The notes: generated by a model from the sequence alone, not told the origin. DNA of 64,000 nucleotides from Streptomyces mashuensis (GCF_014654785.1 NZ_BNBD01000013.1:62001-126000), one strand, 5' to 3'; numbered from the stretch's first letter, positions 36,444-47,220 are shown. Program-made: numbers and translations.

Positions 36444-38408
36444 TCAGCTGGCGCCGAACACCATGGCCAGGTACTCCTTGCCGAGGCCGTAGGACCGCTG
36501 CTTCTCCCGGGCGTACTCGCCGCCCAGGAACAGCCGGTTCTGCGCCCACAGGGCGGGGTGGATGTCGGGCGACAGGTTGCTCTCGCTGTCGGCCGACTCG
36601 GCCGGGTTCTTCAGCAGCACCTCGGTCTTGAAGGTCTTCGAGTCGATCCGTACGACCTTGCCGCCGAGGCGGTAGGTGGCGCCCTGGTAGGCGATGACGG
36701 AGCCGTCCTGCTCGGTGCTCAGCGGGATCATCGTGGAGCCGGCGGTGCCCTCGGCCTTGCCCTTGGCCTGGCCGGTGGCGAGGTCGAAGCCGACGATCTC
36801 GTTGATGCGGCCGATCACGTCGGAGTTGCCGCTCTGGTGGTCCTCGGTCGGCATGAACAGCATGTCCTTGCTGACCGCGACCTTGAAGCAGCCCTCGACG
36901 TCGGTGGCCGGGCAGCGCGGCGTGTACTTCTTGTTCTCCGTGGAGATCTTGCTGCGCAGCTTGCCTTCCTTGGCGCTGTCGTCGATCGCCATGAAGTCGG
37001 ACGTGAAGGTGCCCGCGTCGACCGCGATCACCAGCGGGTTCGTCGAGGCCACGTGCACGTACTGCAGGCCCGAGGGCACCTTGAAGCTCGACTGGACGGC
37101 GCCGGTGGCCGGGTTGAGGGTCTGCACCTGCATCTGCGGGCGCTCGTAGTCGCCGCAGCGGCGCACGGCCACGAGCTTGGAGCCGCCGGCGTAGCCGTCG
37201 TCGCGGCAGTCCTCGCCGCGCTTGGGCTTCCACAGCTCCTTGCCCTCGGCGAGCGACCAGGCGGCACCGCCGCTGACGCCGCCCGCGGCGACGGTGCCGC
37301 CGCCGACGGTGACCTCGTCGAAGCGGACGTCGTCGTCGCCGTCCTTGGCGGTCTTCTGCCACAGCTTGCGGCCGTTGTTCAGGTCGAAGGCGATGACCTG
37401 CGTGCAGGGGCCGCCGTACTTCTTGTCGGCGCTGGGCTTGCCGTCCTTGACGAGGATGGCGGTCTTGCCGTCGGCGGTGGCCTGCCGGGAGGCCCAGCAG
37501 ATCTCGCCGTCGAGCGGCAGCTCCCACTTCTTGCCGCCGGACAGGCCGTAGCCGACGACCTTGTACAGGTCGACCTTGGCGAAGACCTGGTCGGTGGCCC
37601 ACATGCCCTTGACGGACACGAGGTCGTCGGCGATGGGCTGGTCGACGCTGAACAGCAGCTTGGCGTCGGCGTTCTTCGGCAGGTCCTTGCCGCCGCCACC
37701 GCCGCCCTTGGTGTTGCCGCTGGCCTGGCCGGTGGGCTTGGCGTTCGGCTCGTCGCCGCCACCGCCCTTGGTGGCGAACCAGACGCCGCCGACGACGACC
37801 AGCGCGAGGGCCACGACGGCGCTCACGATGATGGCCATCTTCTGCTTGGACCCGCCGCCGGAGCCGGGGCCGCCGGGCATCGGGGCGCCGGGGTACTGGC
37901 CGGGGCCCGGGTACCCGCCGTACGGCGGCTGGGCACCGTACGGCTGCTGGGCGCCGTAGGGCTGCTGCGCGCCGTAGCCGCCGGGCGCGGCGCCGTAGGG
38001 CTGCTGCGGCGGGGGCGGCGGGGGTGCGGCGGCGCCGAACGCCTGGGTGGGCATGGCGGCGTGCGCGGCGGCGTCGGGGGTGCCCGGCGGGGGCGCGGCC
38101 GGGTAGCCGTAGCCGCCGGGTGCGCCGGGTGCGCCGGGGGCGCCCGGCGGGGGCGGCGGGGCATGGGGCGGCTGGGGTGCCTGGGGTGCCTGGGGTGCCT
38201 GGGGGTAGCCGTAACCGGGTTGCGCCGGTGCCGCGGGCGGCTGGGGGGGCTGCGCGGGCGGGGCCGGCGGCTGCGAGGGCGGCGGCGCGCCGAAACCGGC
38301 GCCGGGCTTGGGCTTCTCCCCGGCGTCCCCGGCGGGCGGGTCCTGCGGCGCGCCGAAGCCTCCGCCCGGCTGGGCCGGTGGCTGGGGCGGCTGGGGCGGC
38401 TGTGACAT
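36444..38408 (-). CDS. Pro-rich membrane-anchored PQQ-like beta-propeller protein
   Basis: 654 residues. Residues 1-190 are a Pro/Gly/Gln-rich cytoplasmic region with PYGAQQPYG-type repeats; one membrane segment follows (MAIIVSAVVALALVVVGGVW), then a Gly/Lys linker and an extracytoplasmic beta-propeller of PQQ/WD-like blades (VIAFDLNNGRKLWQKT, QTLNPATGAVQSSF, IVGFDLATGQAKGK). Several Cys residues in the propeller probably form disulfides. This layout is common in Streptomyces; the function is unknown, possibly a scaffold or sensor. GAGGAAAG precedes the ATG at 38408. Confidence 0.82.
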   Translation of the reverse strand: MSQPPQPPQPPAQPGGGFGAPQDPPAGDAGEKPKPGAGFGAPPPSQPPAPPAQPPQPPAAPAQPGYGYPQAPQAPQAPQPPHAPPPPPGAPGAPGAPGGYGYPAAPPPGTPDAAAHAAMPTQAFGAAAPPPPPPQQPYGAAPGGYGAQQPYGAQQPYGAQPPYGGYPGPGQYPGAPMPGGPGSGGGSKQKMAIIVSAVVALALVVVGGVWFATKGGGGDEPNAKPTGQASGNTKGGGGGGKDLPKNADAKLLFSVDQPIADDLVSVKGMWATDQVFAKVDLYKVVGYGLSGGKKWELPLDGEICWASRQATADGKTAILVKDGKPSADKKYGGPCTQVIAFDLNNGRKLWQKTAKDGDDDVRFDEVTVGGGTVAAGGVSGGAAWSLAEGKELWKPKRGEDCRDDGYAGGSKLVAVRRCGDYERPQMQVQTLNPATGAVQSSFKVPSGLQYVHVASTNPLVIAVDAGTFTSDFMAIDDSAKEGKLRSKISTENKKYTPRCPATDVEGCFKVAVSKDMLFMPTEDHQSGNSDVIGRINEIVGFDLATGQAKGKAEGTAGSTMIPLSTEQDGSVIAYQGATYRLGGKVVRIDSKTFKTEVLLKNPAESADSESNLSPDIHPALWAQNRLFLGGEYAREKQRSYGLGKEYLAMVFGAS

Positions 38409-38723
38409 CAGCTTTCCTCTTTTGCGCGGGTCCACGGCCCGACCGGCCTCCCCCGCGATCCCGGTGGCACGGCGGCCCGGGGGCCGGGTGCGTCCGGGAA
38501 GGAGCGCATCGGGTGTGAATCCCGCCGGTGTGCGGCTGGCGAGCGGGTGTTCTTTGTATCACTCACCACCGACGGGCCACGGGCCGGTCTCAGCCGAATC
38601 CACCACCTGAGACCGGGCCGTGACGAGACTGTTGCGCCGCGAGCGCCGGGCGCCCGGCGCGGGACCCGCGCGCCGGGGTGCGCAGCCCGCGCGCCCCGGC
38701 ATCCCCCCTTGGGGGGTGAACGG
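38409..38723. other. 315-bp intergenic region with inverted repeats
   Basis: No gene. CCGGTCTCAG and CTGAGACCGG (38584-38616, 13-bp spacer) form a clean inverted repeat. Next to the ABC-F stop, CCCCCC-TT-GGGGGG (38703-38716) can form a terminator-like hairpin for that minus-strand gene. The promoter of the beta-propeller gene must lie between about 38420 and 38580, where AT-richer sequence occurs at 38550-38565. Confidence 0.5.
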
Positions 38724-40535
<1,812 letters not shown>

Positions 40536-40840
40536 GGGGCTCCTCGCTCGTGGGACTGTCTCCAGGATCCCACGGGCCCCGGGTGGCGGGTCCCGGTCCC
40601 GGGGACGGAGGGCCCGGCGGCCCGCAGTCACCCTGGAGCGGAAGGTTCCGGTTCTCGGGGCGGGAGTGGAGGGCATTGCTCCGGGGGGTACGCTCCGCCG
40701 GGTGCCCTCATGCCAGAAGAGAGCTCTCTCACGACCGAAGGCGCCGATTTTTTGTCGCATTTCTGTGAGAATGCGCTGACGCCAGGTACCTGGACCGAGC
40801 AGATACCGAGCAGACACCGAACAGATAGGGAGAAGGCGGG
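40536..40840. other. 305-bp divergent intergenic region
   Basis: It separates the ABC-F gene from the acyltransferase gene. An AT-rich patch lies at 40745-40775 (TTTTTTGTCGCATTTCTGTGAG) and probably belongs to the acyltransferase promoter. The 11-bp array at 40794-40826 follows. No gene is seen. Confidence 0.5.
40794..40826. repeat. Three-copy 11-bp tandem array in a 5' leader
   Basis: accgagcagat, accgagcagac and accgaacagat are contiguous, ending 14 bp before the acyltransferase start codon. Confidence 0.85.
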
Positions 40841-42112
40841 ATGCGTTTCGCCCGACGGGGGCCACTCGACGACGGGCGGATAACCGCCCCGGGTGCCCCG
40901 CCCAGGCTCTACGCCCTGGACGGCTTCCGCCTGGTGGCCGCACTCCTGGTGGTGTTCTACCACTACCTCGCCCTGAAGGGCGGCTGGGGGCACAGCCCCA
41001 AAACGATCTTTCCCACGCTGCACAAATACGCCCAGTACGGCTGGGTCGGCGTGGAGATCTTCTTTCTCATCAGCGGCTTTGTGATCTGCATGAGCACCTG
41101 GGGCCGGACCCTGGGTGATTTCGTGATCTCCCGGGCGTCCCGGCTTTATCCCGGATACTGGGCGGCGGTCCTGATCACCGCCGGGGTGATCATCACCTGG
41201 CCGCAGGTCCGCCAGGTCCACGACCTCGACGTGGTGCTCACCAACCTCACCATGCTCCAGCAGGGACTGGGCGTGTGGGACGTCGACGGCGTCTACTGGA
41301 CGCTCTTCACCGAGCTCAAGTTCTACCTGCTGTTCGCCGTCGTCGTGGCCATGGGCGTCACCTACCGCCGCTGCGTCCTGTTCTGCGGCGTCTGGACGGT
41401 CGCCGCGGTCATCGCCCCCTCGGTGAACAACAAGCTGCTCACCACCTGGGCCATGCCGCTGTTCGCCCCCTACTTCGTGGCCGGCATCGCCTTCTACCTG
41501 ATGTACCGCTACCGGCCCACCGCCGTCCTGTGGGGCATCGTCGGCATCTCGTTCCTGCTCGCCGACCACCACATGATCAAGCGCGTCAAGGACAACGTCG
41601 ACCCGGGCGCCCCCTACTGGCCGGCCCGGCTGATGGTCCTGGTCGCCTTCGTGATCATGGCGATGATGGCGAACGGCTGGTTCAACCGCATCCAGTGGCG
41701 CTGGCTCACCACCGCCGGCGCCCTGACGTACCCGCTGTACCTGCTGCACCAGTACATCGGCCTGACGATCATCTACGCGCTCCGCGACCGCGTCCCCGCC
41801 CCGCTCCTCGTGGCCGGCCTCGTCGTGGTGATGCTGGGCGCCGCCTGGCTCATGCAGCGCTACATCGAGGTACCGCTGGGCAAGAAGCTGCGCACCGCCC
41901 TCAAGAAGGGCATGGCGGAGATCCGCCTGCACACCCCGGCCCCCCGCAGCGCCGAGCACTCCGGCCGCGAGCGCCCCGCCGCCGAGGATCGTACGCCGGC
42001 GCAGCCGCACCCGTACGAGCCGGTCGCCGCGACCGTGCCGGCCGCACCCCCCGTGGCGGCCCCGGCCCAGACCACGGCGCCCGCGCCGGACTGGTTCGGC
42101 CAGCGCTCCTGA
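40841..42112 (+). CDS. Acyltransferase-3 (OafA-like) membrane protein
   Basis: 423 residues with about ten membrane segments. The Acyltransferase_3 signature is YALDGFRLVAALLVVFYHY with the conserved His of the active site, then GWVGVEIFFLISGFVI and RASRLYPGYWAAV. These proteins O-acylate sugars, antibiotics or cell-wall polymers from acyl-CoA. The C-terminal 60 residues are a disordered Pro/Ala tail in place of an SGNH domain. AGAAGGCGGG precedes the ATG. It is a single-gene unit ending in a strong terminator. Confidence 0.92.
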   Translation: MRFARRGPLDDGRITAPGAPPRLYALDGFRLVAALLVVFYHYLALKGGWGHSPKTIFPTLHKYAQYGWVGVEIFFLISGFVICMSTWGRTLGDFVISRASRLYPGYWAAVLITAGVIITWPQVRQVHDLDVVLTNLTMLQQGLGVWDVDGVYWTLFTELKFYLLFAVVVAMGVTYRRCVLFCGVWTVAAVIAPSVNNKLLTTWAMPLFAPYFVAGIAFYLMYRYRPTAVLWGIVGISFLLADHHMIKRVKDNVDPGAPYWPARLMVLVAFVIMAMMANGWFNRIQWRWLTTAGALTYPLYLLHQYIGLTIIYALRDRVPAPLLVAGLVVVMLGAAWLMQRYIEVPLGKKLRTALKKGMAEIRLHTPAPRSAEHSGRERPAAEDRTPAQPHPYEPVAATVPAAPPVAAPAQTTAPAPDWFGQRS

Positions 42113-42126
42113 GCGATGGACGCAAC

Positions 42127-42166
42127 AAGAGGTGCCCCCGGCCGTCAGCGGCCGGGGGCACCTCTT
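42127..42166. terminator. Terminator, 18-bp stem
   Basis: A perfect 18-bp stem (42127-42144 with 42149-42166) and TCAG loop separate the acyltransferase gene from convergent ispE; a T follows on the plus side and A residues on the other. Confidence 0.92.
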
Positions 42167-42190
42167 TGCGTTCTTGCGTTCTTGCGTTCT
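42167..42190. repeat. 8-bp tandem repeat, three copies
   Basis: tgcgttct is repeated three times without gaps between the terminator and the ispE stop codon, whose last base is shared. Confidence 0.85.
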
Positions 42191-43128
42191 CAGTGCGCCG
42201 TGGCGGGCTCGCACACTCGCGCCCCCGGCGCCGGGGACGTCGTCGTGCGGACCGTGCGGCAGGTGCCCGAGGCGCGCAGCGCCGCCGCCACCCGGTCCGC
42301 CTGCTCCGCGTCCGCCACCAGGAACGCCGTCGTCGGGCCCGAGCCCGAGACGAGGGCGGCCAGGGCGCCCGCGCGCGTACCGGCCTCCAGCGTGGCCGCC
42401 AGCGACGGGCGCAGGGAGAGCGCGGCCGGCTGGAGGTCGTTGCTCAGGGCGGCGGCCAGGGCGGTGGCGTCGCCGGAGCGGAGGGCGGACAGCAGGGCCG
42501 GGGAGGGCTCGGGGTCGGGGACGTCCGCGGTGGTGGCGCCCGTACCGGCGGCCTCGCGCAGGCGGTCGCACTCGGCGTACACGGCGGGCGTGGACAGGCC
42601 GCCGTCGGCGACGGCGAAGACCCAGTGGAAGGTGCCGCCCACCGGCAGCGGCTCCAGCAGCTCGCCGCGGCCGCGGCCCAGCGCGGCCTCGCCGACGAGG
42701 CTGAAGGGCACGTCGCTGCCCAGCTCGGCGCAGATCTCCAGCAGCTCCTCGCGGGAGGCGCCGGTGCCCCACAGGGCGTCGCAGGCGACGAGCGCGCCGG
42801 CGGCGTCGGCGCTGCCGCCGGCCATGCCGCCCGCCACCGGGATGTCCTTCGCGATGTGCAGGTGCACGGCCGGGGTGCGGCCGTGCCGGCGGGCCAGGGC
42901 AGTGGCGGCGCGGGCGGCCAGGTTGGTGGCGTCCAGCGGGACCTCGGCGGCGCCGGGACCCGCGCAGGTGATCCGCAGCTCGTCGGCGGGGGTGGCCGTC
43001 ACCTCGTCGTACAGGCCGACGGCCAGGAAGACGTTGGCCAGGTCGTGGAAGCCGTCCGGGCGCAGGCCGCCGACGGCGAGCTGCACGTTGACCTTGGCCG
43101 GTACGCGGACCGTGACGGAGCGGGTCAC
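42190..43128 (-). CDS. ispE: 4-diphosphocytidyl-2-C-methyl-D-erythritol kinase
   Basis: 312 residues, GHMP kinase of the MEP isoprenoid pathway. IspE phosphorylates CDP-ME. Motifs are VRVPAKVNVQLAVGGLRPDG with the substrate-binding Lys, DIPVAGGMAGGSADAAGAL (ATP loop) and LVSGSGPTTAFLV. The GTG start overlaps the rsmA stop (GTGA), so rpfB-rsmA-ispE form a coupled string. Its product feeds undecaprenyl and other prenyl carriers needed for wall synthesis. Confidence 0.95.
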   Translation of the reverse strand: MTRSVTVRVPAKVNVQLAVGGLRPDGFHDLANVFLAVGLYDEVTATPADELRITCAGPGAAEVPLDATNLAARAATALARRHGRTPAVHLHIAKDIPVAGGMAGGSADAAGALVACDALWGTGASREELLEICAELGSDVPFSLVGEAALGRGRGELLEPLPVGGTFHWVFAVADGGLSTPAVYAECDRLREAAGTGATTADVPDPEPSPALLSALRSGDATALAAALSNDLQPAALSLRPSLAATLEAGTRAGALAALVSGSGPTTAFLVADAEQADRVAAALRASGTCRTVRTTTSPAPGARVCEPATAH

Positions 43129-44015
43129 TGGGCGGCGCCCTTCTGCTCGGCGATGGCGGCGAACTGGTGGACGGTCAGGGACTCGCCGCGGGCCTGCGGG
43201 GAGACGCCGGCGGCGACGAGGGCGGCCTCGGCGGCGGCGGCCGAGCCGGCCCAGCCGGCCAGGGCGGCGCGGAGCGTCTTGCGGCGCTGCGCGAAGGCGG
43301 CGTCGACGACGGCGAAGACCTCGGCCTTGGTGGCGGTCGTCTCGACGGGCTTCTCGCGGCGGACCAGGGAGACGAGGCCGGAGTCGACGTTGGGGGCGGG
43401 CCAGAAGACGTTGCGGCCGATGGCGCCGGCCCGCTTGACCTCGGCGTACCAGTTGGCCTTCACCGAGGGCACGCCGTAGACCTTGGAGCCGGGGTCGGCG
43501 GCGAGCCGGTCGGCGACCTCGGCCTGCACCATGACGAGGGTGCGCTCGATGCTGGGGAAGGTGTCCAGCATGTGCAGCAGCACGGGCACGGCGACGTTGT
43601 ACGGCAGGTTGGCGACGAGCGCGGTGGGCGCGGGGCCCGGCAGCTCGGTGACGTGCATGGCGTCGGTGTGGACGAGCGCGAAGCGGTCGGCGCGGCCGGG
43701 CAGGCGCGCGGCGATGGTGTCCGGCAGCGCCGCCGCGAGCACGTCGTCGATCTCGACGGCGGTGACCCGGTCGGCGGCCTCCAGCAGGGCGAGGGTCAGG
43801 GAGCCCAGGCCGGGGCCGACCTCCACGACGACGTCGTCGGGACGGACCCCGGCGGTGCGGACGATGCGCCGGACCGTGTTGGCGTCGATCACGAAGTTCT
43901 GGCCGCGCTGCTTGGTGGGGCGGACCCCGAGGCGGGTGGCCAGGTCGCGGACGTCGGCGGGGCCGAGGAGGGCGCCGGACTCGCCGGACTCGTCTGTGCT
44001 GGGGCTGGAGCTCAC
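43125..44015 (-). CDS. rsmA: 16S rRNA (A1518/A1519-N6)-dimethyltransferase
   Basis: 296 residues, KsgA/RsmA. It dimethylates two adenines at the 3' end of 16S rRNA as a late check of 30S assembly. SAM-binding motifs are QRGQNFVIDANTVRRIV, VVEVGPGLGSLTLALLE and the catalytic NLPYNVAVPVL (NLPY). RGESLTVHQFAAIAEQ is the C-terminal domain. The GTG start overlaps the rpfB stop. Loss of such enzymes gives kasugamycin resistance, from family knowledge. Confidence 0.96.
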   Translation of the reverse strand: MSSSPSTDESGESGALLGPADVRDLATRLGVRPTKQRGQNFVIDANTVRRIVRTAGVRPDDVVVEVGPGLGSLTLALLEAADRVTAVEIDDVLAAALPDTIAARLPGRADRFALVHTDAMHVTELPGPAPTALVANLPYNVAVPVLLHMLDTFPSIERTLVMVQAEVADRLAADPGSKVYGVPSVKANWYAEVKRAGAIGRNVFWPAPNVDSGLVSLVRREKPVETTATKAEVFAVVDAAFAQRRKTLRAALAGWAGSAAAAEAALVAAGVSPQARGESLTVHQFAAIAEQKGAAQ

Positions 44016-45619
44016 CCGTGAAGTTTACGGCCGCACACGGGCCAGGGGCTCGCCCCCCGGCTGACGTACAGCTTCTTCGCGCGGAAGGTCTGCTCGGAGG
44101 CGGGCGCGTCCTGGGGGCGGCCGTCGCCGCCGAGGGAGCGCCAGGTGTGCACGTCGAACTGGTAGAGCCCGCCGTAGGTGCCGGAGGGGTCGACGGCATT
44201 GGGCCGGCCGCCGGCCTCGCACTGGGCGAGCGCCTGCCAGTTGAGGCCGTCGGCGCCCTGCACGGAGGTGGGGCGGGGTTTGGTGCCGACCTTGATGATC
44301 TCGGTGCGGGGCTGTTTGGCGATCTCGGAGGAGATCCGCTTGGGCTTCTGCTGGACACCGTTGACGGTGCGCAGCTCGTAGGTGACGCGTTCGACGCCCT
44401 TCTCGCCGCGCTGGGCGACGACCTCGGTGCCCTTGTAGAGGGTGGGGTCGTCGTGGCGTTCGGTGGCGTAGTCGATGGGGACCTCGCGGATCTGGCGGGT
44501 GCCGGTGATGCGCATGACGGAGATGGTCTGGCCCTCGCGGGGGAAGCTGTCGGGGTCGACGGAGGTGGTGTCCTCGCCGTTGAGGGTGATGCCGGCCTGT
44601 TCGATGGCCTCGCGGACGGTGGCGGCGTTGGTGCGGACGGTGCGTTCGCGGCCGTCGGCCATGAAGGTGACGGTGCGCTCGGTGCGGACGTCGAGGTCGA
44701 GGCCCTTGCGGCCGATGGCGGCGGAGCGGGACGCGGAGAGGTAGGCGCCCTCGGCGCGGACGCCGAGCTGGCGCAGGGCGGCGTCGACGGTGCGGGCGGT
44801 GGTCCACACGCGGTGCCGTTCGCCGTCGATGGTGAGGTCGACGGGGCGGCCGTAGCGGACGACGACGCGGTCGCCGGAGGCGAGGTCGTGGTCGGGGCCG
44901 GGGGCGACGATGTCGTGGTCGCCGACGGTCATGCCCTCGTCGGCGAGGAGCTCGGCGACGTCGCCGGCGAAGGTGTGCAGGGTGCGGGGCCTGCCGTCGA
45001 TGCTGAGCTGGACGGATTTGTCGCCGGCGAGGAAGGCGGAGGTGCCGCCGGCGAGGAAGGCGACGACGAGGGCCTGGGGCAGGAGGCGGCGCAGCTGGTC
45101 GGTGCGGTCGCGGCCGGCGGGGCGCTTGCGGCGGTCGGCGGCGCGGCGGGCGGCCGCGCGGGACCCGGGCAGGGCGTCGGCGGGGACGGTGGCGGGGGTG
45201 CCGGGAGTGTCGGTGCCGGGTGCCTGCTGCGGGTCACCGTGCTGGTCGCCGGCCTGGCGGGGCAGGTGGGGGCGGCCGAAGGGCTCCAGCGGCTCGGCGG
45301 GGCCGTGCGGGGCGCCGGCCGTGGGCGGGCCGGACGGCCCGTACGGGTCGTGGAGGGCGTCGGGGGCGGGCGCGGGGGCGGCCGGCGCCGACCCGTAGGA
45401 CCCGTACGGGTCGTAGGGCCCGGGGGTGCCGGGCGTCCCGTAGGGCCCGTACGGGTCGTACGGGACGTAGGGCTCGTACGGGCTCCCGTACGGGGCCTGG
45501 TGGTCCTGCGGCCCGTACGGGTCGTACGGGCGGTGGGGGTCGTACGGCGCGTAGGGGTCGTACGACGTGTTCGTCGTGGTGCGGGGCGCAGCCTGGGGGC
45601 TGCCCTGTGCTTGGCTCAC
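44012..45619 (-). CDS. rpfB: Resuscitation-promoting factor RpfB
   Basis: 535 residues. Order: a cytoplasmic Tyr/Pro/Asp/Gly-rich tail (about 1-130, PYDPYGPYG units coded by a repetitive stretch near 45330-45570), a membrane anchor (LLPQALVVAFLAGGTSAFLAG), three DUF348 ubiquitin-like modules (SVQLSIDGRPRTLHTFAGDV, VDLTIDGERHRVWTTARTV, VTFMADGRERTVRTNAATV), a G5 domain, and the C-terminal Rpf domain NWQALAQCEAGGRPNAV with catalytic Glu. It acts outside the cell on peptidoglycan in germination and growth resumption. The GTG start has GGGAG 5 nt upstream. Its stop overlaps rsmA. Confidence 0.95.
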   Translation of the reverse strand: MSQAQGSPQAAPRTTTNTSYDPYAPYDPHRPYDPYGPQDHQAPYGSPYEPYVPYDPYGPYGTPGTPGPYDPYGSYGSAPAAPAPAPDALHDPYGPSGPPTAGAPHGPAEPLEPFGRPHLPRQAGDQHGDPQQAPGTDTPGTPATVPADALPGSRAAARRAADRRKRPAGRDRTDQLRRLLPQALVVAFLAGGTSAFLAGDKSVQLSIDGRPRTLHTFAGDVAELLADEGMTVGDHDIVAPGPDHDLASGDRVVVRYGRPVDLTIDGERHRVWTTARTVDAALRQLGVRAEGAYLSASRSAAIGRKGLDLDVRTERTVTFMADGRERTVRTNAATVREAIEQAGITLNGEDTTSVDPDSFPREGQTISVMRITGTRQIREVPIDYATERHDDPTLYKGTEVVAQRGEKGVERVTYELRTVNGVQQKPKRISSEIAKQPRTEIIKVGTKPRPTSVQGADGLNWQALAQCEAGGRPNAVDPSGTYGGLYQFDVHTWRSLGGDGRPQDAPASEQTFRAKKLYVSRGASPWPVCGRKLHG

Positions 45620-45744
45620 GACACTCCCGCGGGGCACCTCGGTGGATCCGGCCAGGGGACGGGGACGACCTAGGTCCGGGACTGTAGCGGAGGGACTGTC
45701 ACGGACCAAAGTCGTATGGTCACACGGTGTCGCGGATCGTGGTG

Positions 45745-46662
45745 TCAGTAGCCGAAGGCGCGTGCGGTATTGGCGGCGACGGCCGTGGCCAGCGCGTCCT
45801 CGTCGACGCCCTTGACGGCAGCCATCGCGCGCAAGGTGACCGGAATGAGGTAGGGCGCGTTGGGCCGTCCGCGATACGGCGCGGGCGTCAGGAACGGCGC
45901 GTCGGTCTCGACGAGGACGAGGTCGTCGGGGGCGACGGCCAGGGCGTCGCGCAGCGGCTGGGCGTTCTTGAAGGTGACGTTGCCGGCGAAGGACATGTAG
46001 TAGCCGGCGTCGGCGCAGATCTTGGCCATGGCGGCGTCGCCGGAGTAGCAGTGGAAGACGACGGTCTCGGGCGCGCCCTCCTCGCGCAGGACGCGCAGCA
46101 CGTCGTCGTGGGCGTCGCGGTCGTGGATGACCAGGGCCTTGCGGTGCCGCTTGGCGATGTCGATGTGGCGGCGGAAGGAGTGTTCCTGGGCGGCCCGGCC
46201 CTCGTCGCCGGTGCGGAAGAAGTCGAGGCCGGTCTCGCCGACGCCGCGGACGTGCGGCAGCGCGGCGAGCCGGTCGATCTCCTCGAGCGCGGCCTCCAGG
46301 GCCGCATCGCCCCCGGCCGCCCGCTCGCCCTGCCGCGACCACCCGTCGGGATCCCCCAGCACGATGCGGGGCGCCTCGTTGGGGTGGAGGGCCACGGTGG
46401 CCCAGACGGCGTCGTGCGCCGCGGCGGTGTCGGCCGCCCAGCGGGAACCGGCGAGGTCGCAGCCCACCTGGACGACGGTGGTGACGCCGACGGCGGCGGC
46501 TTGGTCCAGGGCGTCCTGGACGGTGGTGCCGTGCGGCAGCATGTCCAGGTGGGTGTGGGAGTCGGCCACGGGGACGTTCAGCGGGGGCGGGGGCGGCGGG
46601 GGGACGTCCTTCCCGCCGTTGCCGTGGTCCGTATCGCCGCTGTTCGATGCTCTTGCCGCCAT
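45745..46662 (-). CDS. tatD: TatD family metal-dependent DNase
   Basis: 305 residues, TIM-barrel hydrolase. Metal ligands are visible in DSHTHLD, GETGLDFF, the two later His in HRKALVIHDRDAHDD and FHCYSGD, and the final ETDAPFLTP. The family has 3'-5' DNase activity and helps in DNA repair and quality control. The N-terminal 25 residues with six consecutive Pro are an extension. It starts at ATG 46662 and lies upstream of rpfB on the same strand, 125 bp away. Confidence 0.93.
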   Translation of the reverse strand: MAARASNSGDTDHGNGGKDVPPPPPPPLNVPVADSHTHLDMLPHGTTVQDALDQAAAVGVTTVVQVGCDLAGSRWAADTAAAHDAVWATVALHPNEAPRIVLGDPDGWSRQGERAAGGDAALEAALEEIDRLAALPHVRGVGETGLDFFRTGDEGRAAQEHSFRRHIDIAKRHRKALVIHDRDAHDDVLRVLREEGAPETVVFHCYSGDAAMAKICADAGYYMSFAGNVTFKNAQPLRDALAVAPDDLVLVETDAPFLTPAPYRGRPNAPYLIPVTLRAMAAVKGVDEDALATAVAANTARAFGY

Positions 46663-46693
46663 GCCGCCGATTCTAAGGACGACGGGCGGCGGG

Positions 46694-46729
46694 CCTCGCT
46701 TCCGGTGGAAGCCTCACTTCCGGTGGAAG
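46694..46729. repeat. 18-bp tandem duplication over a stop codon
   Basis: CCTCGCTTCCGGTGGAAG (46694-46711) and CCTCACTTCCGGTGGAAG (46712-46729) are adjacent and differ at one base; that base decides the TGA stop of the zinc-ribbon gene. Each copy contains CTTCC-GGT-GGAAG, so hairpins are possible. Confidence 0.85.
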
Positions 46730-47193
46730 GGCTTGAGCAGGTCGGAGAGGTGCCAGTGGTGGTGCTGCTGCGACTCGCGTCCGCCGCCGTCGAAGACGGG
46801 GCCGGCGGCCGGCTGGTCGGTGCGCGGCACCTCGGTGCGCGGGGTCAGGTGCAGGGCGTCGGCGATCACGGACACCTGCCCGGAGCGCATGATGCGGACG
46901 ACGTGGGCGTCGCAGTTGGGGCACGTGGGGCGGCCGAGGGGCGACGGGACGCGCTCGCCGTCGGCGTAGTACACGACGAAGGGGCGGCCCTTGGCGTCGG
47001 TGTAGTGCCGTATTTCGTAGGACTGCTCCCAGCCGTGCCCGCAGCTCATGCACGCGAACGCGTACGACTCGTGGCCCACGTGGGTGCCCGGTGCGGTGCC
47101 GGGGCCGGTGCCGGGTGAGGCGCCGGCGCCGGTGACCGGGTGCGTGCGGGTGACCGGGTCGACGCCGCTGGGGGCTCCTGCGGTCTCGCTCAT
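46714..47193 (-). CDS. Zinc-ribbon protein of unknown function
   Basis: 159 residues. After a Gly/Thr/Pro-rich start the core holds CMSCGHGW and CPNCDAHVV about 45 residues apart, a probable Zn(Cys)4 ribbon, with the middle YTDAKGRPFVVYYADGERV. The C-terminus HHHWHLSDLLKPFHRK is His-rich and basic. I do not recognise a characterised homologue; such proteins are conserved in Streptomyces next to tatD and rsmI. AGAGGAG lies 7 nt before the ATG, and the CTTGTCC palindrome starts just upstream of it. Confidence 0.75.
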   Translation of the reverse strand: MSETAGAPSGVDPVTRTHPVTGAGASPGTGPGTAPGTHVGHESYAFACMSCGHGWEQSYEIRHYTDAKGRPFVVYYADGERVPSPLGRPTCPNCDAHVVRIMRSGQVSVIADALHLTPRTEVPRTDQPAAGPVFDGGGRESQQHHHWHLSDLLKPFHRK

Positions 47194-47203
47194 GGCAGCT
47201 CCT

Positions 47204-47220
47204 CTTGTCCGGAGGACAAG
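47204..47220 (-). promoter_or_regulatory. CTTGTCC-gga-GGACAAG palindrome
   Basis: A perfect 7-bp inverted repeat with a 3-bp spacer sits directly upstream of the ribosome binding site of the zinc-ribbon gene. In RNA it would fold into a small hairpin next to the Shine-Dalgarno sequence; in DNA it could be an operator. Confidence 0.45.

Noticed and set aside
42190..44358. A single long protein fusing ispE with upstream sequence
   Set aside because: The upstream part of that frame is antisense-like shadow over rsmA in another frame; ispE starts at the GTG at 43128 that overlaps the rsmA stop.
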